NCBI GenBank assembly: GCA_902608305.1
Contig: CACLNK010000003.1
Coordinates: 1 to 52,173, forward strand
Source: an uncultured Pelagibacteraceae bacterium
Lineage (GTDB): Bacteria > Pseudomonadota > Alphaproteobacteria > Pelagibacterales > Pelagibacteraceae
Length of the DNA stretch: 52,173 bases
Direction: 5' to 3'
Shown here: one piece after another, positions 38,860 through 46,215 of the stretch
Position numbering within the stretch: position 1 is the first letter of the stretch
Layout: each line of letters opens with the position of its first letter
Program-made: the position numbers and the translations under genes
The notes under the pieces: model-generated
Seen by the model: the letters and a program-made list of their open reading frames with translations, nothing else
What the model was told of the DNA's origin: nothing
The model's database searches: none

Positions 38860-40542
38860 TTATATTCCCTGTAATAGTTTAAAATAAATTTTTTCTTTCA
38901 TTTCGTTTTCGGCATCTTCAAAATTTAAAACATTCTTCCAAAAATAAGTTGCTTCTATTTGTCTGCCTAACTTCCAAAGAATATCTCCATAATGATCATT
39001 CACGATTGGGTCATTTGGCATTAATTCGACAGCTCTTTTTAATATCTTTTCAGCTTCACTAAAATTTCCTACCAAATAATATCCCCAACCAATAGAGTCG
39101 ATTATATAAGGATCGTTATTTTTTTTTTGGTAAGCTTTCTCAAGCATTTGAATGGCTTTATCAATTTGATAATTTCTTTCAAGCCATGAGTAAGCAAGAT
39201 AATTCATTACATAAGGATCATCTAAATTAATTTCTAAAGATTTTAATAAATCTTCATCCGATTTTTTTGCATTACCTAGTCTTTCATAGCTTCCTCCACG
39301 ACGATACAAAACTTCTGCATAAGTAAGAGACTCGGGGTCTAATTTTGATAAAACATTAGAATAATATTTTATCGAAATATTATATTTTTTAAAACCTTTG
39401 GCAATATTACCCATATCAAATATCATTCTTAAAGAAGGAGAGTGAATTGCATTAAATTTAGAATTTAAATAATCAAATGATTTTTCCTTGTCATGTTTTT
39501 TTTTAATTATTCGTGCCTTTCTTTTTATTTTATACCAATAATAAATTTCATTTTCTTTATTAAAATCATCAAGAATTTTTTCAGCTTTTCTAAAATTTTT
39601 ACTTATAAAATAATTTTCAACAAGCAAAGTTAAATTAAATTTAAATTTTGGATTTAGATAATTAGATATATTTAAATAAAAATTTGATTTTCCCAAATTC
39701 CCCTCGGCTGAATATAAATTTGCAATTAAAAAAAAGAATTCACTAATAATGTCATTTGAATTTTTGCAAGAAAAAATATTTTCAAAATTTCCAAATTTTT
39801 TATCATCTATCCATTTTTTTGACTGAGCAGCTAGTAAGCTACTATTTAGAGGATCGATAATTTTGGCAACAGTTTGCGCTTCTGTATTTTTTTTTTTATT
39901 CAATAAAAAATTAATATAAAAAAATAAATATCTTTCATAATCACCTTCGCTAGAATTTATAATTTTATTAAAAAAAAATTTAGTATTTGCGTCTCCCAAA
40001 TAGCAATTTTGAAAAGCTGTATTTATTATAGTCAATTTTCCAAAATTCTCTTTAGTGTTAGCATTGATTTTATTGTTATTAAAAACATAAATATAATCTT
40101 CAAGTACACTTGAGATAATATATTCAAAAGTTCCTTCGCTTTTATGAAATTTAAGATTATTAATGTAAAAAAGGCTTTTTTTGTATTTTTTTTTTTTTAG
40201 ACTATCTATTAAAAGTAATAAATCAGCTTCAAAAAAATTGGTAAAATTTTTATTTTGTACCGTTTTAATTTCTTTAACAGCTTTTGAAACTTTTCCATTT
40301 AAAACTAGTGAAAATAAATATTTTTTTAAATATAATTCATGTGATTCTTTTAAAAATTTTGAGGATTTAAAAAATTTTAAAGAATCATTGTTTTGATTGT
40401 TATTTAAAGAAACTAGAGCTGAAAAATAATTAGATACATTTTTTTCATTAAAGTTTTTTGGATCTAAATTTTTTGAGTACAAAATATTATGATAAAAAAT
40501 AATTATACAAATGAAGACAATTCTAAAAAATTTAGTTAACAT
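38860..40542 (-). CDS. Tetratricopeptide-repeat protein, secreted or periplasmic
   Basis: This 560-residue protein has an N-terminal signal-like segment (FFRIVFICIIIFYHNILYS, about residues 5-23) and a helical body. Clear TPR units lie in the C-terminal third: LTYAEVLYRRGGSYERLGNA, LDDPYVMNYLAYSWLERNYQ, NDPYIIDSIGWGYYLVGNF and MPNDPIVNDHYGDILWKLGR. These match the long TPR proteins found beside ispE in Alphaproteobacteria, whose function is not established. A 13-base homopolymer (40186-40198) encodes part of a Lys run. It starts 11 bases from the divergent udg ATG, so promoters must overlap coding sequence. Confidence 0.85.
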   Translation of the reverse strand: MLTKFFRIVFICIIIFYHNILYSKNLDPKNFNEKNVSNYFSALVSLNNNQNNDSLKFFKSSKFLKESHELYLKKYLFSLVLNGKVSKAVKEIKTVQNKNFTNFFEADLLLLIDSLKKKKYKKSLFYINNLKFHKSEGTFEYIISSVLEDYIYVFNNNKINANTKENFGKLTIINTAFQNCYLGDANTKFFFNKIINSSEGDYERYLFFYINFLLNKKKNTEAQTVAKIIDPLNSSLLAAQSKKWIDDKKFGNFENIFSCKNSNDIISEFFFLIANLYSAEGNLGKSNFYLNISNYLNPKFKFNLTLLVENYFISKNFRKAEKILDDFNKENEIYYWYKIKRKARIIKKKHDKEKSFDYLNSKFNAIHSPSLRMIFDMGNIAKGFKKYNISIKYYSNVLSKLDPESLTYAEVLYRRGGSYERLGNAKKSDEDLLKSLEINLDDPYVMNYLAYSWLERNYQIDKAIQMLEKAYQKKNNDPYIIDSIGWGYYLVGNFSEAEKILKRAVELMPNDPIVNDHYGDILWKLGRQIEATYFWKNVLNFEDAENEMKEKIYFKLLQGI

Positions 40543-40553
40543 AATTGTATTCT

Positions 40554-41258
40554 ATGATTAAAAAACAAATAAATCAAAATGACATTTTAAATTTTGAATT
40601 ATTAAATATATTGGATTATAGTTATATATTTAATAATGAACCGATTAAAAGAATTAAAACTAAACCTACATTAGAAAATTCTTTATCTAAATTAGAAAAT
40701 CTCAAAAGCAAAATTGAAGCAATCCGAGACTGTAATTTAAAGAAAAATGCATCAAAAATTGTTTTTGGTGATGGAAACATCCACAGTCCAATAATGATTG
40801 TTGGTGAAGGTCCTGGACAAAAAGAGGACGAATTGGGAAAACCTTTCGTGGGAGATGCGGGTACTTTACTAAACAAAATGCTTAAAGCTATAAAAATAGA
40901 ACGAGAAAAAATATATATTACTAACGTGGTAAATTATCGACCACCTAATAATAGAAAACCGGAAAAATCAGAGATCAATAGATATTCAGAGTATCTTAAG
41001 GAACACATTTCAATTATTGACCCTCAAATTCTAATACTTATGGGAAGCACTGCAATGGAAGCACTATTCGGTGGAAATAAAAGAATATCTAAAGAAAGAG
41101 GTCAGTGGAAAGAAATAATAATTAAACAAAAAACCTATAAATCTATAATCACATTTCATCCAGCCTATCTTTTGAGACAACCTGATCAAAAAAAGTTTTC
41201 GTGGGAAGATCTTAAAATTATTCATAAAAAAATAGATGAATTAAATATAGAAATTTAA
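40554..41258 (+). CDS. Type-4 uracil-DNA glycosylase, iron-sulfur ligands mostly lost
   Basis: This 235-residue protein removes uracil from DNA. It has FGDGNIHSPIMIVGEGPGQKED (motif A GEGPG, residues about 84-88), GKPFVGDAGTLLNKML, YITNVVNYRPPNNRKP, ILMGSTAMEALFGG and the C-terminal HPAYLLR with the catalytic-site His. Of the four 4Fe-4S cysteines in the classical family only one is kept (Cys60 in RDCNLKKN). The second is Lys63, the third is Tyr128 (VVNYRPP) and the fourth is in INRYSEY without Cys. I recall partial ligand loss in other alphaproteobacterial members. I chose ATG at 40554 over a TTG three codons earlier. rnhB follows by 4 bases. Confidence 0.88.
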   Translation: MIKKQINQNDILNFELLNILDYSYIFNNEPIKRIKTKPTLENSLSKLENLKSKIEAIRDCNLKKNASKIVFGDGNIHSPIMIVGEGPGQKEDELGKPFVGDAGTLLNKMLKAIKIEREKIYITNVVNYRPPNNRKPEKSEINRYSEYLKEHISIIDPQILILMGSTAMEALFGGNKRISKERGQWKEIIIKQKTYKSIITFHPAYLLRQPDQKKFSWEDLKIIHKKIDELNIEI

Positions 41259-41262
41259 TTGT

Positions 41263-41823
41263 ATGAAAAAAATTATAGCAGGAGTTGATGAGGTGGGTAG
41301 AGGAAGCCTTGTTGGACCAGTATATGCTGCTGCTGTAATTTTAAATAAAAAAATTAATACTAAATTATTAAAAGATTCAAAATTATTATCTAAACAAAAT
41401 AGAGAAAAACTGAATATTTATATTAAAAAAAATTCTAGCTGGTCAATTGGAAAAGCTTCGGTAAAAGAAATAGAAAAATTTAACATATTAAACGCAAGTT
41501 TATTGGCCATGAAAAGAGCAATCAAAAAACTTGATAAAAAACCTAACCTTGTAATTATTGATGGGAATAAAACTCCAGAAATAAAAAATTATAATTTAAA
41601 ATCTATAATTAAAGGTGACCAAAAAATCCCCTCTGTTTCAGCTGCATCAATAATAGCAAAGGTTTCTAGAGATAAATTTATTAAAAAATTATCAAAAAAA
41701 TTTAAAAATTATGGTTGGGAAACCAATTGTGGTTATGGAACTAAAAAACATTTATCGGCCTTAAAGAAATTTGGAGCAACCCATCATCATCGAAGGACAT
41801 TTGCTCATACACACAAGATCTAG
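41263..41823 (+). CDS. rnhB: Ribonuclease HII
   Basis: RNase HII removes ribonucleotides misincorporated in DNA. The 186-residue protein has AGVDEVGRGSLVGPVYAAAV (catalytic Asp-Glu at the start), LKDSKLLSKQNREKL, VIIDGNKTP, GDQKIPSVSAASIIAKVSRD (catalytic Asp and substrate contacts) and YGTKKHLSALKKFGATHHHR. Length is typical of the compact alphaproteobacterial form. It is 4 bases after the uracil-DNA glycosylase gene, so two DNA-repair functions are co-expressed, and ccrM follows. Confidence 0.96.
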   Translation: MKKIIAGVDEVGRGSLVGPVYAAAVILNKKINTKLLKDSKLLSKQNREKLNIYIKKNSSWSIGKASVKEIEKFNILNASLLAMKRAIKKLDKKPNLVIIDGNKTPEIKNYNLKSIIKGDQKIPSVSAASIIAKVSRDKFIKKLSKKFKNYGWETNCGYGTKKHLSALKKFGATHHHRRTFAHTHKI

Positions 41824-41874
41824 TTATCTAAAAAAAATCTAACACAAATCGAATCCAGAAAATTCAATCACAGG

Positions 41875-41903
41875 TTGACCGTGGAATCTCTTTGGAGTCT
41901 AAT
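41875..41903 (+). promoter_or_regulatory. Candidate ccrM promoter with three GANTC methylation sites
   Basis: TTGACC (41875-41880) and TCTAAT (41898-41903) are spaced by exactly 17 bases. GANTC sites lie at 41851-41855 (GAATC), in the spacer at 41884-41888 (GAATC) and at 41895-41899 (GAGTC), the last overlapping the -10 element. RNA would begin only a few bases before the ATG at 41916. GANTC is the target of the enzyme encoded downstream, so methylation feedback is plausible. Confidence 0.6.
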
Positions 41904-41915
41904 TGTTTTTTAAAA

Positions 41916-42986
41916 ATGGAAAACAATTTCATAAATAAAATTATAAACGGAGACAGCCTTAAAGAATTAAAAAAAATTCCAAATGAAAGCTTTGATTTAA
42001 TTTTTGCAGACCCTCCATATAATCTTCAATTAAAAAATAAATTAATTAGACCAGATAGATCTAGAGTTAGTGCCGTTAACGATAAATGGGATCAATTTAA
42101 AAGTTTCAAAAAATATGATGAATTTTCAATTGCTTGGTTAAAAGAATGTAAAAGAATTTTAAAAAAGGATGGCGCTATATGGGTAATTGGAAGCTATCAT
42201 AACATTTTTAGATTAGGAACAACTATACAAGATTTAGGTTTTTGGATTTTAAATGATGTAATTTGGAATAAAAATAATCCTATGCCAAATTTCAGAGGTA
42301 CAAGATTTACTAACGCACATGAAACATTAATTTGGGCATCTAAAGATCAAAAATCTAGATATACTTTTAATTATCAATCATTAAAATGTTTAAATGATGA
42401 TCTTCAAATGAGATCTAATTGGAATCTTCCTATTTGTAACGGAAGTGAAAGATTAAAGAGAAAAGGAAAAAAAGTTCATTCTACTCAAAAACCAGAGTCT
42501 TTATTACATAGAGTATTATTAGCATCTTCAAATAAAGGTGACATGATCTTAGATCCTTTTCTTGGATCTGGAACAACCGCAACAGTTGCTAAAAAACTAG
42601 GAAGAAATTATTACGGTATTGAAAAAGAGAAAAATTATTTTAAAGCAGCAGAAGAAAGATTAAAAAATACGAAACCTATAGATGATGATTATTTAGACAC
42701 ATTAAAAAATAATAGATTAAAACCAAGAATACCTTTTGGTTCTTTGGTTGAATTAGGAATAATAAAACCTGGCAGCACTATTTTTGATAATAAAAAGAAA
42801 GTTAGAGCAAAAATTATGGCCGATGGTAGTATTAAACATGCACAAACAGAAGGCTCAATTCATAAAGTTGCAGCAACAATTCTAGGTGCTGAAAGTTGCA
42901 ATGGATGGACTTATTGGCATTATAATTTAGATGGTGCGGTAGTACCTATTGATCATTTGAGACAAAGGTTAATCTCTAATAGTTAA
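41916..42986 (+). CDS. ccrM: CcrM-type adenine-N6 DNA methyltransferase (GANTC)
   Basis: CcrM methylates adenine in GANTC and helps time the cell cycle in Alphaproteobacteria. The protein (356 residues) follows the beta-group order: the catalytic DPPYNLQL motif (near residue 36) comes first, then WVIGSYHNIFR, GFWILNDVIWNKNNPMPNF and ANAHETLIWASK. STQKPESLLHRVL and the SAM motif DPFLGSGTTATVAKKLGR follow. A C-terminal domain of about 100 residues (from RIPFGSLVELG, with GAESCNGWTYWHY) is the extension typical of CcrM rather than restriction methylases. I chose the ATG at 41916 because a TTG at 41892 would lie inside the promoter. The stop shares TTAA with the convergent gene. Confidence 0.95.
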   Translation: MENNFINKIINGDSLKELKKIPNESFDLIFADPPYNLQLKNKLIRPDRSRVSAVNDKWDQFKSFKKYDEFSIAWLKECKRILKKDGAIWVIGSYHNIFRLGTTIQDLGFWILNDVIWNKNNPMPNFRGTRFTNAHETLIWASKDQKSRYTFNYQSLKCLNDDLQMRSNWNLPICNGSERLKRKGKKVHSTQKPESLLHRVLLASSNKGDMILDPFLGSGTTATVAKKLGRNYYGIEKEKNYFKAAEERLKNTKPIDDDYLDTLKNNRLKPRIPFGSLVELGIIKPGSTIFDNKKKVRAKIMADGSIKHAQTEGSIHKVAATILGAESCNGWTYWHYNLDGAVVPIDHLRQRLISNS

Positions 42987-44161
42987 TTTTTATAAACTTT
43001 TCCTAAATAATTTTCTAAAAACTTTTTATTTTTTACTAATCTTTTCAAAAAAATATTTCTAAAAAATACAGTTAAAGGGTTAGATAAATGGAAAGCAAAT
43101 TGATTTAATTTTGATCTATTATTAACCATCTTTGTTTTTCTCACCCTATTTTTAAAAAAACTACTTTCTGAATTGTTTTCAATACTTTTAAATAATTCAT
43201 ATGCGCCCTCTATTGATTGAGATGCGCCTTGGGCAAACGAAGGAGGAAACGCAAAAAAAGCATCCCCAATTAAATATATATTATTATTTTGTGATTGATA
43301 AAAATCATCACTTACAAATACTGGAAAAATTTTAATATCTTTTAAATTACTAGTGATTTCATCCTTTATTGGAATTTTACCTAATACTTTTTTTGCGAAA
43401 GATTCGTCATTAAAAAGTGAATAATTTTTTTGTTCTTGAAGAGACAATTTGTATTTCATTATGGCTATATAATTTAAATCTCCATAAGGATTCACTGGAT
43501 AAATCACGGAATGAAAATTAGAACCTAAAAAAATAGAAATATTTTCATTATCTATGCTCTTTATAATACTGGGCCCATTATTTTTTTTGTCCCACATAAG
43601 AGCCTGGATAATAGTTCCTCTAATTGCTAATGTGTCGTTTAATCTTGGTGTGGTTTGATTATTTGAAATAAGACTTTTGCTTTTTGAAAAAACTCCATCA
43701 GAAATAATTAAATAATCACATTCCTTGACTTCATTATTCTCAAAAGAAAGTTTGATTTGTTGATTTTGCTGATCTATCTTTAAAATATTATAGCCAGTTT
43801 TTATTAGATCTTCCAAATCCTTTTTTAAAAAATTAATTAAAGTAGATCTTTTTAAAGTGGTATACTTGCAGTTTTCAGAGTTAAAATCTGAAATACTTAA
43901 TTCACATATTTTTTTTGAGTTATTAATTGAATAAAAATCAATTTTTTCAGGATTAAATTTTTCTAATCCATCTTGCTTATTAAAACCAATTTCATTCAAA
44001 AGTTTGATACTGTTGACTGATAATTGAATTCCATAACCCTCTTCAAGATTAACTGAGTTATTTTTTTCATAGATTGATATTTGATAATTAGGATTTTTTT
44101 TAAATAGATTTGCAATAAATAATCCTGATATCCCTGCCCCAATAATTGCAATTTTTTTCAT
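42983..44161 (-). CDS. FAD-dependent monooxygenase (PHBH/UbiH superfamily)
   Basis: This 392-residue protein has the N-terminal FAD motif IAIIGAGISGLFIANLF (residues 4-20), a YLIISDGVFSKSK segment with the DG motif, and the second FAD motif IYLIGDAFFAFPPSFAQGAS (about 296-315), followed by QSIEGAYELFKSI. This is the para-hydroxybenzoate hydroxylase fold, shared by salicylate hydroxylase-like enzymes and the Ubi hydroxylases. The closest feel is the generic FAD-binding monooxygenase group; a ubiquinone role is not shown. Its ATG overlaps the mutY stop by four bases, so the two are coupled, and its stop shares TTAA with ccrM. Confidence 0.82.
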   Translation of the reverse strand: MKKIAIIGAGISGLFIANLFKKNPNYQISIYEKNNSVNLEEGYGIQLSVNSIKLLNEIGFNKQDGLEKFNPEKIDFYSINNSKKICELSISDFNSENCKYTTLKRSTLINFLKKDLEDLIKTGYNILKIDQQNQQIKLSFENNEVKECDYLIISDGVFSKSKSLISNNQTTPRLNDTLAIRGTIIQALMWDKKNNGPSIIKSIDNENISIFLGSNFHSVIYPVNPYGDLNYIAIMKYKLSLQEQKNYSLFNDESFAKKVLGKIPIKDEITSNLKDIKIFPVFVSDDFYQSQNNNIYLIGDAFFAFPPSFAQGASQSIEGAYELFKSIENNSESSFFKNRVRKTKMVNNRSKLNQFAFHLSNPLTVFFRNIFLKRLVKNKKFLENYLGKVYKN

Positions 44162-45141
44162 TTATTATTTTCTAAATATTTAACAACTTTTTTTGTGAAT
44201 GTCGGTAGCATATAATTATTTAATTTTTTTTGATCAACCCAATAAGAAGAGGGTAATTTTATATTATTTTTTGAATACTGTATCTTAATATTCATATTCA
44301 TATTGGACATTTTAAAATTTAAATTTTCATTAAAATTTTTAGGTTGAAATAATTCTTCCATAGGAAAAATTCTTAAGTTTTTTAAAAAATTAAATTTAGT
44401 GTTTTTGATTAACAAATATCTTTGATCTTTTTTATAAACTTTTAAGATAAAATACTTATTAATATTTTTTTTAGTATTCTTTATTAAATTAAAATCTTTT
44501 TTTCTAAAAGACTTACATTTTTTTGAAATAGGACATTGATTGCATAAAGGATTGCTCGGCTTACAAATTAATGCACCTAACTCCATTAGAGCTTGGGCAT
44601 AATCACTTGATCGTTGAGATAATCCAAATACAGATTTTTTTTCTATAAGATTTTCTTTTTGTATTTCATTTTCCTTTTTTAAATAAAGATATCTTTTTAA
44701 AACTCTTTCTATATTGCCATCCAATGGAATGTATGGTTTATTAAATGCAATAGCTAAAATTGCACTTGCAGTATAATTGCCAATTCCAGGTAATGATTTT
44801 AAATCTTCAAAATTTTCAGGTACTTTTCCTTTAAAATTTTTAATAATAACTTGCGAAGTTTTTTTTAAATTTCTTGCTCTAGAATAATATCCAAGACCTT
44901 CCCAAAGTTTGATTAATTTTTTATTTTGAACTTTTGCAAGCATTTTAAGGTTGGGAATATTTTTTATAAAATTTTTAAAATATGGAATTACAGTAGAAAC
45001 TTGAGTTTGCTGTAACATAAATTCACTTACTAGTGTGTAATACTCTCTTTTATTTTGTGAATAATTACCTCTCCAAGGTAAAGATCTTTTATTATTATCA
45101 TACCAATGCAGAATTTTATTTGTTAATATTCGATTATTCAT
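44158..45141 (-). CDS. mutY: A/G-specific adenine DNA glycosylase
   Basis: MutY removes adenine mispaired with 8-oxoguanine. From the ATG at 45141 the protein is 327 residues. It has ILHWYDNNKRSLPWRGN, VSEFMLQQTQVSTVIPYF (catalytic Glu), the helix-hairpin-helix SLPGIGNYTASAILAIAF, LDGNIERVLKR (catalytic Asp) and an intact 4Fe-4S set C-x6-C-x2-C-x5-C (ICKPSNPLCNQCPISKKCKSF, four Cys). The C-terminal NUDIX-like domain is present but divergent. I rejected a longer start 15 codons upstream because it would overlap the divergent DUF721 gene. The ATG abuts that gene's ATG exactly (CATATG). Confidence 0.94.
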   Translation of the reverse strand: MNNRILTNKILHWYDNNKRSLPWRGNYSQNKREYYTLVSEFMLQQTQVSTVIPYFKNFIKNIPNLKMLAKVQNKKLIKLWEGLGYYSRARNLKKTSQVIIKNFKGKVPENFEDLKSLPGIGNYTASAILAIAFNKPYIPLDGNIERVLKRYLYLKKENEIQKENLIEKKSVFGLSQRSSDYAQALMELGALICKPSNPLCNQCPISKKCKSFRKKDFNLIKNTKKNINKYFILKVYKKDQRYLLIKNTKFNFLKNLRIFPMEELFQPKNFNENLNFKMSNMNMNIKIQYSKNNIKLPSSYWVDQKKLNNYMLPTFTKKVVKYLENNK

Positions 45142-45630
45142 ATGCAGTTTAAGAATAATACTAAGCAGAGATATAATTCCATTCAAGGTCTAAGATCTTT
45201 TAAAGACACTTTGCCAAAAAATATTAAAAGAATAATAAAAAAAAAGGGCCATATTTATTCAGAAACTCTAAATAATTGGAAATATATAGTAGGTGATAAA
45301 ATTTTCAAAATTTCGTATCCGAGATCTTTTAAAAATTCAAATAAGTTTGGCGTTAGCACATTGCTTGTAATGGTAAAAAGAGGCAATGAAATTGACTTGG
45401 AATACTCAAAAAAACAAATAATGGACAAAATGAATAGTTACTTTGGGTATACGGTTGTGGAAAAATTAAAATTAGTAAGCTTCGATGATGCTCAAACTAA
45501 ATTTAAAAAATCTGAACTAAAAGAAAGTGATGTGGCAAATAGTAAGCACATAGATAAACTTATTGATATTAAAAATGATAAGATTAAAAAATCATTACTT
45601 GAGTTAAGCAAATTATTTTCGAAAAAATGA
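45142..45630 (+). CDS. DUF721 (DciA-like) protein
   Basis: This 162-residue protein belongs to the DUF721 group, which includes DciA, the helicase-loading partner of DnaB in bacteria without DnaC. The conserved N-terminal half is visible: LPKNIKRIIKKKG, ETLNNWKYIVGDKIFKISYP (about residues 39-58), then LLVMVKRGNEIDLEYSKKQIMDKMNSYFG. The C-terminal part is a charged tail. The neighbourhood mutY-DUF721-dsbA-smc is the usual alphaproteobacterial one. A DciA role is family-level inference. Its ATG directly abuts that of mutY. dsbA overlaps its stop by four bases. Confidence 0.82.
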   Translation: MQFKNNTKQRYNSIQGLRSFKDTLPKNIKRIIKKKGHIYSETLNNWKYIVGDKIFKISYPRSFKNSNKFGVSTLLVMVKRGNEIDLEYSKKQIMDKMNSYFGYTVVEKLKLVSFDDAQTKFKKSELKESDVANSKHIDKLIDIKNDKIKKSLLELSKLFSKK

Positions 45631-46208
45631 AAAAAATATTATTTATATTATTTATCTTAATATTGTCTTTTGGACAAAAAATAAATGCCGAAACTATAAA
45701 TCAAATCTATGAAGGGAACATAGATGCAAAAGTAACTATTATTACTTATGAGTCCTTAACATGTGGTCACTGTGCTGATTTTCACAAAAATATATATCCT
45801 GATCTAAAAAAAGAATTTATTGATACTGGATTAGTTAAAATAGAATTTAGGCACTTTCCCTTAGACATGGCAGCATTGAATGCTTCTAAAATTGCCCAGT
45901 GTAAAAATGATGGAAAATCTGATCTACTTCATTTTTTATTTTCAAATCAAAAAAAATGGGTAAAAGGTGAAACTGTTGAAGACGCAAATAAAAATCTAAA
46001 AAAACTTCTTAAAGATGAGAATATTGATGTTGATTTTGATAAATGCATAAGTAACAAAAGTGTTGAGGATTACATCTTAAATAGTCGAATCGAAGCTGTA
46101 AAAAAATTCAAACTAAATGCTACTCCTACGATAATAATTAACAATGAAAAGTTTGATAAAACTCTAAACTTTAAAAATTTAAAAAAATCTATTGAAAAAC
46201 TGATATAA
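45627..46208 (+). CDS. DsbA-family thiol-disulfide oxidoreductase (exported)
   Basis: This 193-residue protein has a signal peptide (residues about 1-21, ending INAET), a thioredoxin-like strand VTIITYESLTCGHC with the redox pair CGHC (46-49), and the cis-proline loop LNATPTIIIN (about 170). An inserted helical domain holds two extra Cys (AQCKNDG and FDKCISN). It should introduce or rearrange disulfides in the periplasm. It is the short DsbA_2-like type commonly found before smc in Alphaproteobacteria. ATG overlaps the DUF721 stop as ATGA, and smc follows by 7 bases. Confidence 0.9.
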   Translation: MKKILFILFILILSFGQKINAETINQIYEGNIDAKVTIITYESLTCGHCADFHKNIYPDLKKEFIDTGLVKIEFRHFPLDMAALNASKIAQCKNDGKSDLLHFLFSNQKKWVKGETVEDANKNLKKLLKDENIDVDFDKCISNKSVEDYILNSRIEAVKKFKLNATPTIIINNEKFDKTLNFKNLKKSIEKLI

Positions 46209-46215
46209 GTTTTAA

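Noticed and set aside
41892-41915. TTG at 41892 as the ccrM start, giving eight extra residues
   Set aside because: These codons lie within the -35/-10 region of the candidate promoter, and the family N-terminus fits the ATG at 41916.
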